A stretch of DNA of 6,351 nucleotides from a bacterium ADurb.Bin374 (GTDB lineage: Bacteria; Riflebacteria; Ozemobacteria; Ozemobacterales; Ozemobacteraceae): NCBI GenBank assembly GCA_002068715.1, contig MWAR01000158.1:1-6351 (forward strand), in the 5' to 3' direction. Both the position numbers and the translations under genes were made by a program. Positions within the stretch are counted from its first letter, which is position 1. Every line of letters starts with the position of its first letter. The notes beneath the pieces are model-generated. The model saw only the letters and a program-made list of their open reading frames with translations. It made no database searches and was not told where the DNA came from. Below are positions 1 through 4,771 of this stretch, in pieces.

Positions 1-83
1 GCGGATCGGGTTCCCTTCGTGGTATCATGCGGATTCACGGCATGACGATGCCGGGAGGAATCTGTGAACGCCTGGAGAACTCG
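1..83. other. Left-edge region upstream of pilT, possible tail of an upstream gene
   Basis: No gene can be assigned here. Reading from the left edge, frame 1 is open to a TGA at 43-45 and frame 2 to a TGA at 65-67, so either could be the last codons of an upstream gene. The third frame is open and continuous with the pilT reading frame; it contains ATGs at 27, 42 and 48, none with a convincing ribosome binding site. A perfect 6-bp inverted repeat with a 4-nt loop sits at 38-53 (arms 38-43 and 48-53). It has no T-run after it, so it does not look like an intrinsic terminator. No clear sigma-70 or sigma-54 promoter is visible. Confidence 0.4.
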
Positions 84-87
84 ATGA
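64..87 (+). CDS. Possible seven-codon leader ORF overlapping the pilT start
   Basis: A GTG at 64 follows a strong Shine-Dalgarno sequence (GGGAGG at 53-58) at a five-base spacing. It opens a seven-codon frame (M-N-A-W-R-T-R if translated) that ends at a TGA at 85-87. That stop overlaps the chosen pilT ATG at 84 in an ATGA arrangement, the geometry expected for translational coupling. The strong ribosome binding site has no other in-frame start to serve, because position 64 is out of frame with pilT. It could equally be chance in a GC-rich region, or part of an upstream gene that cannot be seen here. There is no protein-level evidence. Confidence 0.2.
   Translation: MNAWRTR
74..77 (+). promoter_or_regulatory. 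Ribosome binding site that decides the pilT start
   Basis: GGAG at 74-77 lies six bases before the ATG at 84. This favours 84 over the upstream in-frame ATGs at 27, 42 and 48 and over the downstream ATG at 102, which lacks a comparable site. Confidence 0.6.
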
Positions 88-1142
88 TCGGTTCCACCAC
101 GATGCAGGGACTGCTGCGGCTTTGTCAGGAAAAGGAGGCGTCCGATCTCCACCTGTCGGTGGGCCTCCCGCCTGCGGCACGCATTCATGGCGAAATCGTG
201 ACCCTTCCCTTCGACAATCTCTCTTCCGATACGTGTAGAGAGCTCGTCACGTCGATCCTCAACGACGAGCAGATCGAGAAGTTCGAGCAGGACTGGGAAC
301 TCGATTTTTCCCTGGAAATTCCGGGGGTCGGCCGATTCCGCGTCAACGTGTTTCGCGAACGGGGCAACATGGAAGCCTCCCTCCGTATTATACAGCCCCA
401 GATAAAATCGCTCCAGGAACTGGGCCTCTCCGAAGCGGCGCTCGAACTTTCGCGGAAACCGAACGGTCTCGTGCTAGTCACCGGGCCGACCGGCGTCGGT
501 AAGACGACGACGTTCAACTCCCTGCTCGATCAGATCAACCGGGAACGGCGCTGCCGGATCATCACGATCGAGGACCCGATCGAGTATATTCATCGGCATA
601 AAAAGTCGATCGTCCTCCAACGCGAGGTGCACAGTGACACGAAATCGTTCGCCATGGCGCTGAGACACATCCTTCGCCAGGACCCCGACATCATCGGTGT
701 CGGCGAGATGCGCGATCTCGAGACGATTTCGACGGCGATCACCGCCGCCGAAACCGGCCACCTGGTCATCGCGACGCTCCACACCAGCGATGCCCAGCAG
801 ACGATCGACCGCATTGTCGACGTGTTTCCGCCGTTCCAGCATGATCAGATTCGCATCCAGCTTGCGAACTCGCTCCAGGGAATCATTTCTCAGCAGCTGC
901 TCCCGACGGTCGACAAAAACGGCCGCGTGCTCGCATACGAGCTGCTCATCGCGACGCCGGCTGTCCGGCGCATCATCCGCGAGAACAAGATCCCCCAGCT
1001 CGATACGTTCATCCAGACGGGAGCCGAGTTCGGCATGGTCTCGATGGACAGGAGCCTCAAGACCCTCTACCAGCAGGGGCGCATTGCCTATGACATCGCC
1101 CTGTCGAAAGTGAAGAATCCCATGGCCTTCAAGGAACTCTGA
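84..1142 (+). CDS. pilT: Type IV pilus retraction ATPase PilT
   Basis: Hexameric cytoplasmic ATPase at the base of the type IV pilus machine; PilT proteins power pilus disassembly, giving twitching motility, surface sensing and often DNA uptake. From the ATG at 84 the protein is 352 aa, normal for PilT. The N-terminal domain carries the family signature ASDLHLS close to the start. The ATPase core follows in the usual order: Walker A GPTGVGKT (134-141), Asp box ITIEDPIEY (from 160), Walker B DPDIIGVGEMRD (200-211, catalytic Glu208) and His box TGHLVIATLHTSDA (H226, H233). The C-terminal PilT hallmark, AIRNLIRE in well-studied members, appears as AVRRIIRE at 293-300, which separates it from the extension ATPase PilB. 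Gly205 sits in the usually hydrophobic Walker B strand. No pilB, pilC or pilin gene is in view. The rnz-like gene starts 5 bp downstream. PilU is a less likely alternative. Confidence 0.93.
   Translation: MIGSTTMQGLLRLCQEKEASDLHLSVGLPPAARIHGEIVTLPFDNLSSDTCRELVTSILNDEQIEKFEQDWELDFSLEIPGVGRFRVNVFRERGNMEASLRIIQPQIKSLQELGLSEAALELSRKPNGLVLVTGPTGVGKTTTFNSLLDQINRERRCRIITIEDPIEYIHRHKKSIVLQREVHSDTKSFAMALRHILRQDPDIIGVGEMRDLETISTAITAAETGHLVIATLHTSDAQQTIDRIVDVFPPFQHDQIRIQLANSLQGIISQQLLPTVDKNGRVLAYELLIATPAVRRIIRENKIPQLDTFIQTGAEFGMVSMDRSLKTLYQQGRIAYDIALSKVKNPMAFKEL
1131..1135 (+). promoter_or_regulatory. Probable ribosome binding site for the RNase Z-like gene
   Basis: AAGGA at 1131-1135 lies within the last codons of pilT, twelve bases before the ATG at 1148. 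The spacing is long, so initiation may depend on ribosomes finishing pilT at 1142. Confidence 0.35.
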
Positions 1143-1147
1143 CCGTC

Positions 1148-2125
1148 ATGCACAAACCAGTTTTCCCACTCCAGGACCAGCTGCGCGGGTTTTCGCGGGC
1201 CCTGTTCTCGACTTGGCTGTACCACCGCCGCTTCAACGTTCTGTTCGACGCGGGGGAGGGGATCGCGACAGCCCTGCTGAACCGCGTGTTCGGCATTCGC
1301 AAAATTTTCCTGTCGCACGGCCATGCCGATCATATAGCGGGCCTTATAAATCTCGTGAACATCCGGAACCTCGGCGCGGGTGACCAGACGGCGACGCTCG
1401 AGATCTTCTATCCGAAGAACAACACCCTGATCGAAGTCATCCGCCAGTATCTTGCCAGCACCCAGCACGAACTTTCCTTCGACCTGGTCTGGCGGCCGGT
1501 TGAGGCGGGCGAGCGCATCGAATTCGAGGACGGGCGCGGGAAAACCTTCATCCGCACGTTCCGGACCCAGCACTCGCACAAACAATTGAGCCTCGGCTTC
1601 AACATCGTCGAGATGCGTCGGCGGCTGAAAGCAGAATATGTCGGAATGCCCCAGAACGAGATCAACGCCGCCATTCTGCGTCTCGGCAAGGAGGCTGTCG
1701 CCGAGAGCTTCGAACAGATCATCTTCACCTACGGCGGCGACTCGCGGCCGATTAATCCCGATGCGATCCGGGACACCCTGTTCCTGTGCCACGAGTGCAC
1801 CTATCTAAGACTCGATGACGACGAACGCAATTTCCAGCAGCACTCGGTGCTGAGCGATGTCCTTCAGGCGGCGAAAGACGCCCGTGCCGGCACGCTGATG
1901 ATGTTTCACGTGTCGCTCCGCTACTCGCACGACGAGATCCGTGACTGCGTTGCCGAGGCGGTGAAGCGGATCAACCCGGGCTGCCGCGTCATCATCCTGC
2001 ACGGCGACAGGTTCATCGACCCCATGGCAAGCCCGGCGGGACGTCACGGGCAACGAAAGAATACCGACGAGGAAGAGGACGTCTGCGAACCGATGCCTCG
2101 CCTTCAAGAGGAGCTGGAGGAATGA
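1148..2125 (+). CDS. Metallo-beta-lactamase-fold hydrolase, ribonuclease Z-like
   Basis: A zinc-dependent phosphodiesterase of the RNase Z (tRNA 3'-endonuclease) group by motif, 325 aa. Canonical RNase Z trims the 3' trailer of tRNA precursors. The metal-binding motif is SHGHADH (56-62). Further family positions are present: H144 before an LGF turn (H142 is nearby), D198 in YGGDSRP, HE in LCHECTYL (H215, E216), H232 in QHS, and H254 in HVSLRYS, which matches the HxSxRY motif. The set is essentially that of an active enzyme. Two features are atypical. The protein starts at the RNFS-like strand and lacks the usual N-terminal LGTG loop. The segment between the third and fourth metal motifs (about 152-192) is short and shows no Gly-Pro-rich exosite arm. 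The C-terminal tail (about 297-325) is acidic. Its last four bases overlap the next gene. Another MBL-fold nuclease or hydrolase is possible. Confidence 0.82.
   Translation: MHKPVFPLQDQLRGFSRALFSTWLYHRRFNVLFDAGEGIATALLNRVFGIRKIFLSHGHADHIAGLINLVNIRNLGAGDQTATLEIFYPKNNTLIEVIRQYLASTQHELSFDLVWRPVEAGERIEFEDGRGKTFIRTFRTQHSHKQLSLGFNIVEMRRRLKAEYVGMPQNEINAAILRLGKEAVAESFEQIIFTYGGDSRPINPDAIRDTLFLCHECTYLRLDDDERNFQQHSVLSDVLQAAKDARAGTLMMFHVSLRYSHDEIRDCVAEAVKRINPGCRVIILHGDRFIDPMASPAGRHGQRKNTDEEEDVCEPMPRLQEELEE
2106..2113 (+). promoter_or_regulatory. Ribosome binding site for the sigma-54 response regulator
   Basis: AAGAGGAG at 2106-2113 is eight bases before the ATG at 2122. A second purine-rich GGAGG at 2116-2120 is only one base from the ATG, too close to act normally. 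Both lie inside the last codons of the RNase Z-like gene, whose TGA (2123-2125) overlaps the ATG, so the two genes are probably translationally coupled. Confidence 0.55.
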
Positions 2126-3642
2126 CCCTTTCTGCAAAGATCCTTGTGGTTGATGACGAACACAGCGTCAGATGGGCCTTTGAAAAGGCCCTGAAGAAGG
2201 CCGGTTACGACGTGTTCCTCGCGGAAACGGGCGCGAAGGGTCTTGCGATCTTCGAAAGCGTCCGTCCAGACCTCACCCTGCTCGATATCCGAATGCCCGA
2301 GATGGATGGCCTGCAAGTGCTCAAGAGAATCCGTGAATCCCATCCCGATGCGCAGGTCATCGTCATGACCGCATATACCGACATGGAAACGACGGTTTCC
2401 GCTATGAAGCTCGGAGCCTACGATTTTCTCAGCAAACCGTTCAACATCGACGAGTGCCTGCTGCTGATCGGAAGAGGCCTGAATGCCCGGACCGTCAAGG
2501 CCGCCGACCTGCCCGAAACCTCCGGCGACAAGACGGGCGGTCTCAAGGGAAACAGCCCGCCGATGCAGGAAGTCTACAAACTGATCGGAAAAGTATCGGC
2601 CGAGGACGTCACCGTTCTTGTGACAGGCGAATCCGGCTCGGGAAAGGAGCTCGTGGCCCAGGCGGTGCATTACAACTCGAACCGCGCATCCAAGCCGTTC
2701 TGGGCGATCAACTGCACGGCGATCACCGAGAGCCTCATGGAAGCGGAACTGTTCGGCTATGAGAAGGGCGCGTTCACCGGCGCGAATGCCTCGAAACCGG
2801 GCGTGTTCGAGCTCGCCCAGGGCGGCACCCTGTTCCTCGACGAAATTGGCGACATGAGCCTCGAGATGCAGGCCCAGCTCCTGCGCGTACTCGAGGAACG
2901 GCAGATAGTGCGGGTCGGCGGCAATAAGCGCATCAAGGTTGACGTGCGCATCATCGCCGCGACGAACAAGGACCTCCGCAAGGCGATCCATGACGGCCGG
3001 TTCCGCGAAGACCTCTACCACCGCATCAAGGTCATTGAGATCCAACTCCCCCCCCTCAGAACAAGATCCGAAGACATTCCTCTCCTTGCGAGCTATTTCT
3101 GCACCCAGCTCGCGGCCCAGCGAAAAGGCATGCCGAAGAGCATCTCCGACGAGGCTCTGTCGATCCTGACGGCGTATTCCTGGCCCGGCAACGTCCGGGA
3201 GCTGAAAAACGCGATCGAACAGTCGTATACCCTCGGACGCGACCAGGTCATTCTTCCAGAGCATCTCCCCATCGAGGTTCGCCAGGGAAACGCGAGACTT
3301 CAGCCTTCTGCCGCTCCCGTCATGCCGTCGCTGCAGATGCAGGGTGTTCAGCCGCATGCCGCACCCGCATCGGCCGGCCATGAGCAGGTTCCGGCCCCGG
3401 GAGTCGTTATCGGCGGCCAGGCGCATGAGGAGACGGTTGAACAGCACATCCGGAACTTCGTCACCCAGTCTCTTCGCGAGAACATCGCGGGGTGTGCCCA
3501 CGATCGCCTGATGGATGCCGTCGAGCGCGAACTCCTCCTGCAGGCGCTGAATATGTTCAAGGCCAATCAGGTGCAGACGGCGAACTACCTTGGTATAACG
3601 AGAAATACATTACGTGCCAAGATCGAGAAGTATGGCCTCTGA
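2122..3642 (+). CDS. NtrC-family sigma-54-dependent response regulator
   Basis: A 506-aa two-component transcription activator. Phosphorylation normally triggers oligomerisation of the AAA+ domain, which remodels sigma-54 RNA polymerase at enhancer-dependent promoters. The receiver domain (about 5-120) has the acidic pair D11/D12, phospho-acceptor D55, T83 and K105. The AAA+ domain (about 142-380) has Walker A GESGSGKE (169-176), an intact sigma-54-contact loop GAFTGA (216-221), Walker [11 protein letters not shown] (234-243), the FREDLYHR region carrying arginine-finger residues (294-301) and WPGNVREL (354-361). A Pro/Ala/Gln-rich linker (about 388-435) leads to a Fis-type helix-turn-helix (about 464-506) ending in [17 protein letters not shown], closer to NtrC than to PilR. 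All residues needed for activity are present. No histidine kinase is in view, so the signal is unknown. It overlaps the upstream gene by 4 bp and the downstream gene by 11 bp. The host must carry RpoN. Which NtrC-family member it is cannot be told from sequence alone. Confidence 0.93.
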   Translation: MTLSAKILVVDDEHSVRWAFEKALKKAGYDVFLAETGAKGLAIFESVRPDLTLLDIRMPEMDGLQVLKRIRESHPDAQVIVMTAYTDMETTVSAMKLGAYDFLSKPFNIDECLLLIGRGLNARTVKAADLPETSGDKTGGLKGNSPPMQEVYKLIGKVSAEDVTVLVTGESGSGKELVAQAVHYNSNRASKPFWAINCTAITESLMEAELFGYEKGAFTGANASKPGVFELAQGGTLFLDEIGDMSLEMQAQLLRVLEERQIVRVGGNKRIKVDVRIIAATNKDLRKAIHDGRFREDLYHRIKVIEIQLPPLRTRSEDIPLLASYFCTQLAAQRKGMPKSISDEALSILTAYSWPGNVRELKNAIEQSYTLGRDQVILPEHLPIEVRQGNARLQPSAAPVMPSLQMQGVQPHAAPASAGHEQVPAPGVVIGGQAHEETVEQHIRNFVTQSLRENIAGCAHDRLMDAVERELLLQALNMFKANQVQTANYLGITRNTLRAKIEKYGL

Positions 3643-4732
3643 GCCCCGCATCGGGTTCGTCTGCGCGATCGGCTGGGAACAGCCCCTCATCGACGAACTG
3701 ACATCCATCGCACCGGGTGCCGCCGCAGCAGCAGCAGCCCCCGGACTCGTGACGGCCAGACGAGTTCCCGCGTTGATGCGATGCGACACGGTCTTTGCGC
3801 GCAATCGCCTCCCGGACATCGTGCGGATTTCGGCCGACGGTGCTCGAGACCTCGCCAGACTCGCGGGAGAGGCGGCGGATGCGATGCTCGATTCCGTCGC
3901 GATGAACTGGACCGCCGGCTTCACGACCCCGGATGCCTGGACGTGCGAATCGGAAATATACGCCGATATCCATGCGCGCGCATCCCTCCTCTCCGACTTG
4001 TTCGACGAGCGTATGCGGACATACCGCAAACGTGCGACGGAACGTCGGCGACCCTGGAAGGAGATTGCCGAGACCGGTCGCGGGATCGTCGTGACGGGTC
4101 TGCTGACGAAGAAGGATGAGCTTTGGCTCAGCGTCGCGCAGCTCGGGCGCGATGCGGCAGGAATCCCGGTGCCGGCGCCATGGCCTTCACCAGACGTTCT
4201 CCTCGAATTCGACCCGATCGCCCCCTGTCGCTCCTATTACAAGCTCGAGGAGGCCTGGCTCGAAGCTGGATCAGCCCCGAAACGAGGCCAGACATGTGTC
4301 GACATCGGTGCGGCGCCGGGCGGATGGACCTGGTCGGCTCTCCGGCGCGGCGCACGCGTCACGGCCGTCGACGCGGCGGACCTCGACCGGCGGGTGGCGG
4401 CGGAGAAAAATTGCGAACACCGTCGAGACAACGGATACGAATATATGCCGGAAAAAGCTGTCGACTGGCTTCTGTGCGACATGATCGTGCGTCCGATGGC
4501 GACGATTGGCCTTGTCGAACGCTGGCTCGAAGCCGGCATGTGCCGCGGATTCGTCGTGAACGTCAAGTTCCGCGGGAAAGACCCCTCGTCTATTCTTAAC
4601 GCTATAGAAAAACTCGGGAAACGGTTTGCTCTCGACCGGCTGCGGGTGAAGCACCTGTTTCACGACCGGAACGAGATCACCCTCATCTGCCCGCCGGATG
4701 CCGGAGGACGCGAATCGAAGCGCCGCCGCTGA
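3632..4732 (+). CDS. rlmM: 23S rRNA cytidine 2'-O-methyltransferase, RlmM family
   Basis: A cytoplasmic SAM-dependent methyltransferase; E. coli RlmM methylates the ribose of C2498 in 23S rRNA. From the ATG at 3632 it is 366 aa, the length I recall for E. coli RlmM. The N-terminal THUMP-like region (about 1-190) has the VFAR segment and a GIVVTGLL strand. The Rossmann domain begins at SYYKLEEAW, which parallels the SRSTLKLEEAF segment of RlmM. The SAM loop is DIGAAPGGW (224-232). The K-D-K-E tetrad of FtsJ/RlmM enzymes is complete: K204, D283 (LLCDM), K312 (NVKF) and E348 (FHDRNEITL). An in-frame GTG at 3614 would add six residues, but the ATG at 3632 fits the family start better. It overlaps the regulator gene by 11 bp with only a weak ribosome binding site, so coupling is likely. 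Residues 30-36 are a seven-alanine run. The C terminus is basic (ESKRRR). The modified base in this organism is inferred, not shown. Confidence 0.87.
   Translation: MASEPRIGFVCAIGWEQPLIDELTSIAPGAAAAAAAPGLVTARRVPALMRCDTVFARNRLPDIVRISADGARDLARLAGEAADAMLDSVAMNWTAGFTTPDAWTCESEIYADIHARASLLSDLFDERMRTYRKRATERRRPWKEIAETGRGIVVTGLLTKKDELWLSVAQLGRDAAGIPVPAPWPSPDVLLEFDPIAPCRSYYKLEEAWLEAGSAPKRGQTCVDIGAAPGGWTWSALRRGARVTAVDAADLDRRVAAEKNCEHRRDNGYEYMPEKAVDWLLCDMIVRPMATIGLVERWLEAGMCRGFVVNVKFRGKDPSSILNAIEKLGKRFALDRLRVKHLFHDRNEITLICPPDAGGRESKRRR
3719..3739 (+). repeat. Seven-alanine codon run with a (GCA)4 microsatellite
   Basis: Codons 30-36 of the RlmM homologue are all alanine: GCC GCC, four GCA, then GCC. 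The GCA stretch (3725-3736) is a trinucleotide repeat that could change length in frame without breaking the gene. It falls in a probable loop of the N-terminal THUMP-like region. Confidence 0.7.
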
Positions 4733-4771
4733 CGGACATGCACCGCCGGCAGGCAGACGATGTCGGGAACG
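4733..4771. other. 39-bp convergent intergenic gap without a recognisable terminator
   Basis: The rlmM stop (4730-4732) and the cyclase stop (complement of 4772-4774) face each other across 39 bases. The only inverted repeat I find is 5 bp (4735-4739 with 4760-4764) around a 20-base loop, with no T-run on either side. Termination is therefore either Rho-dependent or placed inside the opposing gene. Confidence 0.5.

Noticed and set aside
27..83. Extension of PilT to the upstream ATG at 27
   Set aside because: The extra 19 residues resemble no PilT N terminus and the ATG has no ribosome binding site, while the ATG at 84 has GGAG at a six-base spacing.
1088..1792. Open frame of 234 codons on the - strand opposite the RNase Z-like gene
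   Set aside because: No recognisable domain; the + strand holds the complete set of metallo-beta-lactamase motifs.
2104..3501. Long open frame (465 codons) on the - strand opposite the sigma-54 regulator
   Set aside because: It mirrors a strongly supported gene, has no recognisable domain and is rich in Arg, Gly and Ala as expected for an antisense shadow in GC-rich DNA.
3614..3631. GTG at 3614 as the rlmM start
   Set aside because: It adds six residues absent from the family pattern. The ATG at 3632 fits better, although neither has a strong ribosome binding site.
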